From Basidiobolus meristosporus CBS 931.73 (taxonomy: Eukaryota; Basidiobolomycota; Basidiobolomycetes; Basidiobolales; Basidiobolaceae): a stretch of DNA of 64,000 nt. The first letter of the stretch is position 1. Each line of letters starts with the position of its first letter. Below, piece by piece: positions 47,102-57,130 of this stretch. The notes below the pieces were generated by a model. That model was not told the origin of the DNA, did not search any database, and was given only the letters and a program-made list of their open reading frames with translations. The stretch lies in the NCBI GenBank assembly GCA_002104905.1, contig MCFE01000324.1:30910-94909 (forward strand). Direction: 5' to 3'. Both the position numbers and the translations under genes were made by a program.

Positions 47102-48242
47102 ACTGGAGGTCAACTCGTTGATGGGGTACACAAGAGAGTAGCCCAAGTATTTATACACACAGTCTGGCCACCCGAGGCTCTCAGCATCACCACGGCGACC
47201 AGTGGGTATGGGCATATCCACACACAACCACCCATTGTGAATGTTACACCGAACTTTACTTATTCCAATAAGTCAGAGTTCTACACTAAGCCTCGAGAAG
47301 GTACCACTCAATTTACCTAGAGAAAATACCGTACTGGCCAAGCCACTTCAGATCAAAGGAGCGATCTATACTTAACAGTGAGAGTCAGATGAACGGCCTA
47401 GAGCGAGCGAAGATCCATCACTATATCTAGAATGTGTAACTATCTCCCTTGGGAGCGTGCTAAACTGGAGTAGGGCTTCCGCAAATGGAAAACGCCTTGG
47501 AGTAAATGCCCAGGACAATCGGCCGAAAATAGCTAAAGAGTTCGGCACTTCGGACCCCGAAAATTCTTCTCCATCCACACTTGCCGCACTTCCAGTCGAT
47601 TCGGTAGCCTGGTATTACTTTGTAGCTTAGAATTTTATGACCCACGCGTGAACTAAACTGATATAGATTATTCATTCAATCATTGAAAAGGTAAATGGGA
47701 TTGTATAAAGCATGGTGTATGTTAACATATTGTTTCAAGTGATTGGTTACGAATCCTGTACAAAATGTTGGTTCCATTTACTCAGGTACAATCAATGGCA
47801 GTACGCCGCTTTTGGACCGCAGAAAAGTCTCCAAGATCGCCAGACCTGCACGGAATCGCTGGACAACAGGAAAATACCCAAATTTTTTGGTAATTTTTAC
47901 AACTCAGATTCAAGGGCTGAATTGATTGGAAGCAAAACCGATATATACTAATCACCACTAATTTGTTGCAAAATAGATATGGTACATTATTCTTATTATG
48001 CCCTGAAGAAAGTGTCGTGGTGATACGAAATAGACCCCATCGGATGCATCCCGATTTCATCTAAACTTTATTTAGCACACCGTCATTTGTGTAACATAGG
48101 ATATTTGATTTCCCAAATCCATTCCAGTAACCGACACAGTTCTGTCAGTATTGGACATGCCAATGATTCCCCTCGTTGAGATAGAAATTCCCTGTATTTG
48201 AGACCCAGTACCTCTGCCCGTTGGAGGTTCTGCTAGGGCTTC
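47102..48242. other. Subtelomeric spacer upstream of LPMO copy 1
   Basis: Holds the promoter of LPMO copy 1, including a block conserved with copy 2 at 47497-47572. Beyond about 47600 no gene is recognised; open frames are short and featureless. Confidence 0.45.
47497..47572 (-). promoter_or_regulatory. Upstream block conserved between the two LPMO genes, copy 1
   Basis: About 75 bp, including GGACAATCGGCCGAAAATAG, with the palindrome TCGGCCGA. It lies about 400 bp before the LPMO start and is nearly identical to 51122-51195, while the sequence between block and gene has diverged. Candidate shared regulatory element. Confidence 0.45.
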
Positions 48243-48650
48243 TCATATTTTTCTCAATATAGTTAGTAGCAAGCTTTCATTCTGAGGTCGACTGCTTGTG
48301 CCAAGGCATGGAAAGAAGTCTTGCCATGGGGGTAGATTTCGGCGGCTCCGATGACTACCATGGGAAACCCACTGCCTAGCATGTTTTGAAGGCAAACTAA
48401 AGCATTCACGGTGGACACTTCCATTCCGGCCAAGCAAGTTTGGTCGACATTTGCGTTGCGGTCTTTGCAACTAAGGCTCACCGAAATACCGCTTCTCGAA
48501 TGTTCCTGGGCTCTTGCCCGTTAGTGTACCGAGCGATGGGCTGGTGGCGGGGGTTCCACTCAAAGGTCTTAGTTGTGCCAATGAATCCGAGGAGGAGGGT
48601 GGAGATAACGGCTCTTATTGTGAAGTTCAGTCGGTGGTGCTAAACAATCA
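48243..48650 (-). pseudogene. Decayed small secreted-protein gene
   Basis: A minus-strand frame looks like a signal peptide (FTIRAVISTLLLGFIGTTKT, about 48620-48560) but lacks an ATG. It continues FEWNPRHQPIARYTNGQEP, then meets a stop at about 48480. The adjacent frame continues the protein as SLSCKDRNANVDQTCLAGM...LRMKACY to 48263. This pattern fits a secreted Cys-containing protein with a lost start and a frameshift; an unseen intron is an alternative. Family unknown. Confidence 0.35.
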
Positions 48651-49901
48651 AGCGACCTGTATGAATTTATAGTAATGTAAGCAATAAGATTCAGGGTACT
48701 TTCGAAACTCCCCACTGTTGTAATTTTATTCATCGCATGACTCAACTGCGTACTTATAGCGTTCCCCCTCTAAGAGATGGTTGCAGAAAATGATTCTGCG
48801 TAGCTTGAGCTGGTTATTCATAAATGCCATAAATTCTGAGGTAATCCACTCCGAGGACAGCGAAGCGGTAACTTGATGAGCCCAATGACTGCGAGCTTCC
48901 CAGGTACACATGCGTAACTTGTATTTTCATCTACCTGATCTGCAGCGCGGGAAGTTTATCGGGTCGAGTGCTGAATCTAGGGCAGGCACACTTAACTTTG
49001 TCTTGAATTGTCCGTCTACTTCGTGAATAACCCCGTATGCTGATCGAAAGTAAGATAGCCATTTAGATGGGTCGCTTCGCGTATATTTCTCATCATCGAT
49101 TGAACAATATTTCGGAGTTCGGGATTCCCCGTTTGAAGAATGATCATCGTATAATAACTCTGTGTCGAATTTTGGAATACCAAGATACACAATAAGGCTA
49201 TAGGAAAGAAGCAATGTCCCAACGCTCCTCTTCCTACATCATAAACATCTAGTTAAGTATAACCCTTATTGGGGTCAACCCTAACTACAAAAAGATTGCT
49301 AAGTCGCTTTTTATATTTGATTGGTTGAATGAAAATTTGTGCCCCAGAAGTGAGTTCAACCCTCACTTTACTACTTGAATGAAATCAAATAATTCCACAA
49401 CACTCTCCTAGTCTGCTGTTGGGAGATATACCTGAGCGCACTATGAGGGGCGATATACCCAAAGTAAGGGCAAGCGGTTAGCAAATCTATTTATACATTT
49501 ATGGGCTTAGAATCGCTGAATCTTAAGAAAACCAGTACTTGCTACGAAGTTGCTGGAAAACACCTGTCCTCTACGTACGAACAGTGTATTTGTGAATATG
49601 TATTAGCGCTAAGCATCATCGCTTTTAGGATATTTCATTTTCTATGTTGCCACAAAAAATTGTTCTGTGAGTACACCAGGCTCTTGATATTGATAGCAAG
49701 TTAAATCAGCTTCTTTCCAGTCCAAACTCACCGTTATTAACCAGAAACTTCATAACTATAAAAATAGTAAGTCATGTGCATTCTACCACCGCCTGAAATA
49801 CATCAAAAATGATATTTGTGTCAATATCTAGGTGTTCATTTGTTTGCTAGTTTTAATTCATTCACATGTAAACTATATGCTTGAAAATGTTGATTTCCGG
49901 C
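48651..49901. other. Subtelomeric region with possible degenerate secreted-protein exons
   Basis: Minus-strand open frames at 49214-48927 (hydrophobic start LLLSYSLIVYLG, no ATG) and 48911-48726 may be two exons or remnants of one secreted protein, separated by a GTAGAT donor near 48930. No family recognised. The rest, to 49901, is AT-rich without a supported gene. Confidence 0.3.
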
Positions 49902-50726
49902 TCAACAAGCACCTAAGTCAGCCCATGCGTCAGTGCTACCAGGGGCCTGGCCTTGCGTCCACCACTTGGCCTGCCACAAGTGGTCACCATAAATAACCTT
50001 GGCAGATTCGGAGTAGGCAGTGTCTGGGCTCCAGGCCAGCACCCCGTCACAGATACCAGGGTTAGGAGTAGAAGTGGGGCTGACGCTCGATGTAGGGGAA
50101 GTCACCTCTGGGCGAATGGTGATGGTTGGTCGAGCATCAAGCAAGTCCATGCCATCGTACTGGCCTTGGTTTGGGAACTCAGGGATTGTAGGGTATCCTG
50201 GCAGGTTTGCGACCAAGAGTTTCGGGCCACTTATGTAGCCCTCGTCTGAGCCCTTGATCTCGATATCGGCACAGTTCATGTAGTATTCACGGTTGCCCAC
50301 CTTGTTGATCCAAGCCCAAGCGAAGACGACATTCTTGCTGGTGCCAGCGGACTTGGGGATAGGCACCGAATAGTCCAGGCTGCCGATCAGACAATCATCG
50401 TAGACAGTCTTCAGAACGGCAAAAGTCTTCCCTTCGTCGTAGGACACGGCAAACTGGCAGTGGCCACCGCTGTGGGTCGCGACTCCGCCAAGCTTGACCT
50501 GGATCTCCTTGCCAGCCTCGACAGTCTGGACAACCTTTCCTTGCTCGTAGCCCTTGCATGGATAGATGCCCAGAGGATCGACCATGTTGTAGTCAGGAAT
50601 GCCGGTGAACGTGGGGTTGTATTTTGAGTGACGCGGAGGCGGCTGGATCATTTCCATGTGGGCTGTGACCACTGCAGCAAGACTGGCCAAGGCAGCGCCG
50701 GATTGGAGAAATTTGGAGAAAATCAT
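49902..50726 (-). CDS. AA11-like chitin LPMO with C-terminal CBM5/12, copy 2
   Basis: Same 274-aa protein as copy 1 (46277-47101): signal peptide, N-terminal His copper brace, WAWINKVGNREYYMNCA block, Ser/Thr/Pro linker, CBM5/12. By eye the coding region differs from copy 1 only at about four or five silent sites, all in the 3' 120 bases; the remaining ~700 bp appear identical. The downstream flank is unrelated and the upstream flank is diverged beyond about 200 bp. Start ATG 50726; the frame to 50852 is leader. A recent copy or a gene-conversion partner of copy 1. Confidence 0.85.
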   Translation of the reverse strand: MIFSKFLQSGAALASLAAVVTAHMEMIQPPPRHSKYNPTFTGIPDYNMVDPLGIYPCKGYEQGKVVQTVEAGKEIQVKLGGVATHSGGHCQFAVSYDEGKTFAVLKTVYDDCLIGSLDYSVPIPKSAGTSKNVVFAWAWINKVGNREYYMNCADIEIKGSDEGYISGPKLLVANLPGYPTIPEFPNQGQYDGMDLLDARPTITIRPEVTSPTSSVSPTSTPNPGICDGVLAWSPDTAYSESAKVIYGDHLWQAKWWTQGQAPGSTDAWADLGAC

Positions 50727-51775
50727 ACTGGAGGTCAACTCGTTGATGGGGTACACAAGAGAGTAGCCCAAGTATTTATACACACAGTCTGGCCACCCGA
50801 GGCTCTCAGCACCACCACGGCGACCAGTGGGTATGAGCATATCCACGCACAACCACCCATTGTGAATGTTACACCGAACTTTACTTATTCTAATAAGTCA
50901 GAGCTCCACTCTAAGCCGCTAGAAGACCCTATTCAATTCAATAAGAAAAAATACTGCGTAAATTACTTCAGTTCAGAAAAGGGAGCAAAATATACATGGC
51001 AGAGTCAAATGAATGGTCTAGAGTGCGGGAAAACTCACCACTATACCCAGAAAGTGTATATATCTCCCTTTGGTGGAGGGGGGGGGGAAGGGCTACTTAG
51101 CTTCCAAAAAGATTGGACTCGTTGGAGTAAATGTCCAGGACAATCGGCCGAAAATAGCTAAAGAGATCGGCACTTCGGACTCCGAATATTCTTCTATTTC
51201 TGTGTACACCCATACTTCACACTCCATCCTACCAGTGGCTTGCTATTTTGCTCGTATAAATCAGTATCCTTTTTGCCACCATATGTGGAGTAGCTTATTC
51301 CGGAATAGAGATCGTCAGGGAATTAGGGTCGGCAGTTAGAGTTGTTGAACCCACCAAAACCACCATTATAAACGTTTGCGAGTGTAAATATTAGCAGCAT
51401 ATCTTGTCAGTGATAAGATCTGAGGTAACCGGGAGACATGGTGCTCGTAAAGCCACTTAGATTATACATTTACCACCAAGAGGTCTTTCACGAAAGCGGC
51501 GTACCATGTAATTTGGCACTTGGTGTGAATGAATTTACATTCTCGGAGTACGATTGAAAATCCGAACCTTCGACCGCGGTAGGTATATGTTTACAATATA
51601 CACATCAAACACTATGCTACCCCCCAGAGAAAAGTGCAAAGACATCACAGCAACCTATCTACCAGAGAAACCACTCGCTTGAGTCACTCTTTTCACCTAA
51701 ATATTCATCGCTTCTCGTGTATAAATTTAAGTTTCCAATTGTTAAATATTTATTTCCGCTTGTAGTTTGTAGCTC
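50727..51775. other. Spacer upstream of LPMO copy 2
   Basis: LPMO copy 2 promoter with the conserved block at 51122-51195 and a run of ten G residues (about 51079). No other gene recognised; + strand frames here are short. Confidence 0.45.
51122..51195 (-). promoter_or_regulatory. Upstream block conserved between the two LPMO genes, copy 2
   Basis: Counterpart of 47497-47572, at the same distance (about 396 bp) from its LPMO start. It keeps GGACAATCGGCCGAAAATAG and TCGGCACTTCGGA with only a few changes. Confidence 0.45.
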
Positions 51776-51943
51776 TTAACGACATGCGCGCATGGGGTTG
51801 GAGCTGCTGACTGCGGCACACTTGTTGGAGCAACACTGGCTGTTGCTGGTGCAAGAATAGCCTACCTTCTTACAAGCGGCTTCGGACTGGCTGGCCAGGA
51901 GAACGGTCATGAGAGCACCGAGGAGGAATGGCTTGAAGTTCAT
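51776..51943 (-). CDS. Secreted cystine-knot-like peptide, copy 1 (55 aa)
   Basis: An intronless 168-nt gene too short for most ORF scans. Start ATG 51943, stop at 51776. A signal peptide covers about residues 1-22 (MNFKPFLLGALMTVLLASQS). The mature part of about 33 residues has six Cys spaced C-x6-C-x5-CC-x3-C-x11-C, the inhibitor-cystine-knot (knottin) order. Knottins act as protease or amylase inhibitors, antimicrobial or channel-active peptides in various organisms; nothing here decides which. A TATA-like sequence (ATATAG, about 52012) lies upstream. The protein is identical to copy 2. Confidence 0.8.
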   Translation of the reverse strand: MNFKPFLLGALMTVLLASQSEAACKKVGYSCTSNSQCCSNKCAAVSSSNPMRACR

Positions 51944-53217
51944 TGCGGATGTCTTTGAGAGTGGAGTGATTTTTCTTTTGATGGGGAGTTTACTAGCATT
52001 AAGGTCATTTATATAGTAATCTCAAGGGGCAATGGATCCTGAGTTGGTAACCAATATGCAGTTCGGGTGGGAATGGATACTGCTTGATTTGGTTGTTCTA
52101 CGTTACGCGTGAATGCGTGTGTTCAGGTTAAAGGCGAATTTAAGCCTTGTGGACGATAGAAAGAAGAAAAACGGCCCTTGGCGTGTGTAGACCATCATCA
52201 TGTATTAATGTAAGAATCTAGTACAGTATTTCACAAACGGCTGATATAGAGAATGTAGCTAACCTCACCCACCAGTGAAAGAATGGGTTAAATTGCGGAG
52301 CACAACGACAAGGTCTTTGTAGTAATTAGGGATATGACACAAGGCTTTGAAATGAGTCAGCAGTTGGAAATTGCTGCATACGATAGTAGTACAAGGTGCA
52401 ACCCTTATCGGATTGAAATCGTTTCTTGAGATGTATCAAGATTGTTTACTAGTTCCCATGAGTCATACGGCCCTAGATGATTCTTACTTCCACAAAGAAT
52501 AGCTTAAATTCCCATGTGCAAAAGGAGTCTCCATGTTCTTTACTGGGATTAGGATATAGCCATTACATATATAATATTTAGTATCTATCCTTCATCTTCT
52601 CAGCATATTCGAATAGCCTCTATTAAGCACAGTAATCGATTATTTTCAAAGCAAGCGCATACTTTTATTTTGAGATGTCCACAAAGGCAACTATTGAGCT
52701 GATTCCCGCATTAAACTTGTTCTTTGTTGGGGTATATAATATATAATCACATTCTAAGTCACTTGACTTGTTGTCGAACGTAATGGGGCTATCGTAGGAA
52801 GGACACTGTGGGAAAAAAATAAGAATTAAGGGAAGCTTCATGGCAGCATCAGTTTTCCGAAGTAGCGGAACAATAAATGGTACGACGCATGATACTGCCT
52901 ATTCATAACGGTATCGACATTGCGAGGTAGTGATTATCAAGTAGTGGCACAACACACAGATGGATTGATCCTCAGTGACCGAGGATGGTGATCATTTTAT
53001 ATTTAAGTTAGTTTCTATGGTTATTAAATGTAGCTACTATTAAGCACGGCAGTCCCATATTTTCATAATGCATAATCATGAACAAGCAAGAAAACTTCAA
53101 CAGTAATGGGTGCAATGCGTCTTTTCTACCACTTTATTTTGACGAAGGCAAGTAGATTTATTACTCTGAAAAATGGTAGAATATAGTTGAAGGGAAGACT
53201 TCTGTAGGATTTCCAGT
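51944..53217. other. Spacer between the two cystine-knot genes
   Basis: About 1.3 kb, AT-rich, no supported gene or RNA. The promoter of copy 1 lies at its left end. Confidence 0.5.
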
Positions 53218-53385
53218 CTAACGACAAGCACGCATGGGGTTGGAGCTGCTGACTGCGGCACACTTGTTGGAGCAACACTGGCTGTTGCTGGTGCAAGAAT
53301 AGCCTACCTTCTTACAAGCGGCTTCGGACTGGCTGGCCAGGAGAACGGTCATGAGAGCACCGAGGAGGAATGGCTTGAAGTTCAT
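53218..53385 (-). CDS. Secreted cystine-knot-like peptide, copy 2 (55 aa)
   Basis: Start ATG 53385, stop 53218. The same 55-aa protein as 51776-51943, with the same six-Cys spacing and signal peptide; the only DNA changes I see are silent ones near the 3' end. Both flanks are unrelated or strongly diverged from those of copy 1. It lies 1,442 bp from copy 1 in the same orientation. Confidence 0.8.
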   Translation of the reverse strand: MNFKPFLLGALMTVLLASQSEAACKKVGYSCTSNSQCCSNKCAAVSSSNPMRACR

Positions 53386-55255
53386 TGTTGAGGACCTGGA
53401 AAGTAAGTTTTTTCTGGTGTTGAAAAACTCACCAGCCTTGAGGCCACTTTTATAGCAATTGAGGTGAGAAAATCCAGCGTGAGAGCCATCTGCATTGTGA
53501 TTTCACTCTGTATCACAGGCCGTTGGTAAGCAGCAAAGTGTACAGCGGGGACGCGACTAGCTGAGCTTGCTACAAGTACATTGGACAAAGGCAATGGAAT
53601 GCTCAAGGATCCTGAAAGTATACAGGCTGCGTTTTATTTTAATACTTAGTATCTCCAATATCCTTGTCCTCCTTGACTGAAAGATAGTATTCTCGTTTAT
53701 AGTCGGCTCTGTTCCACCAATATCACACACCAAGTGAAGTTAAGCGGTAAAATGCATATTCATATACGACGAGTTTTGCCAGGGAGTAACATACTTTGCT
53801 GATGGTAATAGTATTGGTCTGTGTGGCTTTAGATGGAGGAGAGAACGGCTAATATTGTAAACACAATAGTAGGAATCGTTGTTTTAGGATATATCAGCGT
53901 AACAAAATACAATCAATAAGTAGTATTAAGTATTGACTAACCCTATCTATCAACGACCAAGAGGATTGCACTAATAATATCAACGATTAAGACGATTGCA
54001 ATAAGAGTTTATTGGGAATTAGGGGAACATATTACCGCAAACCATCAGAGGTAGCCACAATCCTAGGTTTGCAAAGGCAATTCCGTAAATCTGGCGCTTC
54101 TGCTTTGGTTCGACTAATTTTCCCTTGAACTGGTGGGAGTCTCGGAAAAATCATGTCGGCTAAATGTCTGTACCACACGAGTTCAACGTGGCTTAATGTT
54201 TCAATCTCTTGGTTCTACCCAATATTGCATTATTTGTCCCCATATCAGGTAACTCACACTATTTCTGGATCCAAATGTATACCATGGCTCTGTAAGCTGC
54301 GTGATGATGGCTCTGTAAGCTGCGTGATGATGGCTCTGTAAGATGCGTGACCATATCAGCTTTGATCCACATCAGACTTGACTCATCCATCAAAGAAACT
54401 AAAATATCATTCAGATCTGCAGATAACATCCAGGATATTCGACACATATGACAACACTCAAATAAGGACTTTGTGAATGATGCACATTTCCGCTATTTAG
54501 CTATAAAAGTGCAATTATCCTGGGAAAATTCTCAGCCTTCGTATGGAAGTGGGACCAGAGCTCTAAGACAAGACTCTCATTACAGACAATGTATCTTGAG
54601 AGCTGTATTGACTCTGCGTGATATTAGTGGAGTTACGCGGTGCATGCGTTAGGTATGACCATCCAACACATGCTTGGATGTTTTGCCTGATGATCATTCT
54701 ATGGTGAGTTAGAGAAACCGGCGGTCAAGAAAAATCAAAAGGATAAAACACTACTAGCACACCGTCGTCAAGCTAAAACAGGTAGTTTTTGATTCTCTTT
54801 ATATTTCCATAACCTCTCGAATTTCACTTCATTTTCTTCCGCTAGGGCTCATAATGACGATCATCGCTGTCAATACACTAGCCGCATCCCTTGAATTTTA
54901 AGGCTACCGGAGCTAGTACTCTCTACAGGAAATGAAGCCACTCAACTGTTATCTTAACTGTGATTGGTGAAGACCGACTTTTGTTGTGACACAGACATAT
55001 TTGGTGGCTGGTGCTACCTGAACTCTGACTGTAAGTGCAAGAATATAGTTAAAGTAGCTGTTGATAGGTACATTGATTCCCGCAAGCTTTACGCTAATAA
55101 CTTGATTCCTGACTGGTAAAGAAAATAATATGCCCAATTTATATTATAAAACCATTCATTTGTACCTTGACATGAATTCTTACAGACATATGTAAAAGAT
55201 ATTGCATTTGCTCTATTGGAATGAGCCTCATAATTCTTGTGGTGACTAAGAGTGC
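53386..55255. other. Gene-poor subtelomeric spacer
   Basis: About 1.9 kb without a supported gene. It contains a 23-bp triple repeat (54284-54352) and ends where the first telomere-like seam begins. Several 60-75 codon frames have no features. Confidence 0.5.
54284..54352. repeat. 23-bp tandem repeat, three copies
   Basis: The unit ATGGCTCTGTAAGCTGCGTG+ATG is repeated at 54284-54306, 54307-54329 and, slightly changed, 54330-54352. Confidence 0.9.
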
Positions 55256-55263
55256 CTAGGGTT

Positions 55264-56180
55264 AGGGGGGGGGAGACAGTCACCAACAGGTGAAATCTTT
55301 ATTTCAGTTGAAACAAAGAAGCCAGCACTACTGTTGTAGCTTTAATACAATAGTGTGTAACTGAGGGGAATTTGTAGGTAAGTGAATAAGGAGAGATGAT
55401 AGTTCTTCAGTGCCCAAGATATTGTTCAGTGGGAAGGTGGGTAGCAAGAGGGGTAAGAATGATTTGTGAACAATATTAAAGAGGGGAATATGATAAGGAT
55501 TGGTATTCATTATAAAGGGAGTGTGCTGCTTCAGATATTGCTGCCAAAGGTCTGTCAAGTACTTCTGGTAGGCCAGCTTGGGTTTTTCTGACTGCAGAAT
55601 ATAGTGAGCAAATTTCTTGACTTCAGGATCTCCAAGTATAGTTCTCCAGCAGGAGCCAGGTGTAGTGTGGTGTGTTCTCTTCCAGGCCTTAATCAATGGG
55701 TTGTTGCAGTGGTGAAGTCTGAGATATAATCTGGTTCTAAGGTATAGAAGTCTAATCTTATAGAGCATAAGCCCAAAAGCACCAAGAATAGCATGTCTGT
55801 AGGGGCATTCAGGTAAATGAGGCACCAAGGAGGTAATGCACCATACTGCAAAGTTGTCAAGCTTAGTGCAGTCTCTAGAAGTAAGAGAGAGAAGTGGTAA
55901 GCCAAATTCCAGGACAGGGAAGACAAACTGCTTGAGTAGAAGGAGGCAGTTGGGAGCTGAAGTTGTAGGAGGAGTAACAGCCAGTAGCTTGTGGAGTGCC
56001 TGTCTTGCCAGGATAATTCTCTTCTTCAGGTGTGCTCCAGAGTCTAGTCCAGTAGGAAGGAAAGGAAAGCCAAGATATGTAGCAGAAACCTGAGCAGGTA
56101 GAGTGGAGTTCTCCAAGTTGATGGGAGAGCCCAAAGGTACTGTCTTTGCAATGGAAAGCTGGAGATTATTCTTCTGCAGA
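55264..56180 (-). mobile_element. LINE-A copy 1, 5'-truncated
   Basis: Minus-strand non-LTR element fragment. Its reading frame (to stop at 55328, open from the truncation at 56180) covers only the region after the RT catalytic motif. It begins inside the LQ.NNLQLSIAKTVPLGSP block and includes HLPECPYRHAILGAFG. It is highly similar to LINE-A3. The 3' tail hairpin is at 55280-55293. An ATG-initiated frame of 268 codons exists, but it is a remnant. Confidence 0.85.
55280..55293 (-). other. 3'-tail hairpin of LINE-A1
   Basis: TCACC-TGTT-GGTGA in RNA sense, just 3' of AATAAAGATT and just 5' of the C-rich end that meets the telomeric seam. The same structure is at the 3' end of the other elements. 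Confidence 0.8.
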
Positions 56181-56830
56181 TAGGGTTAGGGAAGGGAAAT
56201 TCACCAAGGTGGGTGAAATCTTTATTTGATTTCATACAAGTCTAACTACAAATAAAGAAGCCAGCTGGGAATAGAAAATTCCCAAAGTAAACAATAAGGT
56301 AAATATGAATAATTCTAAGCTAAAGTTAAAGCAGTATCCCAGAGTACACTGGAGTTCAGGTTCATGGGGGAGTGAAGTAGATAAGCTTGAGAGATATAAT
56401 AATCTTTTAAGAAGTGGGTAACCACAGGTGAAGGGGTGTTTTTGATAAGTGAAGTGAATCTTGAGAGCAGAGATTCCTCTAATGAGAAGGTCTTGTAAAC
56501 TGGAGAATCAAGACACTCTTTAAAGACATGGTCAGTAGGTTCCCAGGAAAACTGGTCAGAGACATTTTGAGAGAATTGTTTAGCAATACTTTTGTCAAGT
56601 ACTACCTCCAGAGTGTGATGGTTGATAAATCTCATGTTAACAATCTTGGATAAGTTGTAACCTTATTGCTTGAGAAACATTCTATGCTCAGACATAGGAA
56701 TAAATTTCACATTGGCTAAGTAGCAGACAGCCCAGTCAGTAGCAGGAGGCAAATCAGAAGTGGCAGGAAACTTTCTTTCAGTCTTGGGAGGAGCAGCAGG
56801 ATGTCTTGAGGAAGCAGGAACAGATTTTTT
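56181..56830 (-). mobile_element. LINE-C fragment with ORF1-like remnant, no RT
   Basis: The minus-strand frame (56821 to stop near 56315) reads ...PATDWAVCYLANVKFIPMSE, then a stop codon at about 56664, then GYNLSKIVNMRFINHHTLEV...SIAKQFSQ. The YxxNVxxxP...L...GY..SKI..M.FI....LEV pattern resembles fungal LINE ORF1-type proteins; this is inference. A 3' UTR of about 130 bp follows, with its own tail hairpin (56200-56217: TTCACC...GGTGAA) and AATAAAG. No RT lies between the ORF1-like part and the tail. Confidence 0.6.
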
Positions 56831-56837
56831 GGGTTAG

Positions 56838-57130
56838 GGGGGGGAGACAGTTGCCAACAGGTGAAATCTTTATTTCAGTTGAAACAAAGAAGCCAGCGCT
56901 ACTGTTGTAGCTTTGATACAAGAGTGTGTAGCTGAGGGGAATTTGTAGGTAAGTTAATAAGAAGTGATGATAGCTCTTCAGTGCTCAAGACTCTGTTCAG
57001 TGGGAAGGGGGGTAGCAAGAGAGGTAAGAATGACTTGTGAACAACATTAATGAGAGGAATGTGATAAGGATTGATATTCATCATAAAGGGAGTGTGCTGC
57101 TGCAGATATTGCTGCCAAAGGTCTGTCAAG
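56838..57130 (-). mobile_element. LINE-A copy 2, extreme 3' fragment
   Basis: About 290 bp of LINE-A 3' end, cut within the YLTDLWQQYLQQHTPF block. Tail hairpin at about 56851-56864 with one stem change (TTGCC). Reading through the junction makes a chimeric 104-codon frame (56899-57213) that is not a real gene. Confidence 0.85.

Noticed and set aside
53700-53780. 5S rRNA-like stretch (GAAGTTAAGC)
   Set aside because: Only a short motif matches; the rest does not fit 5S rRNA.
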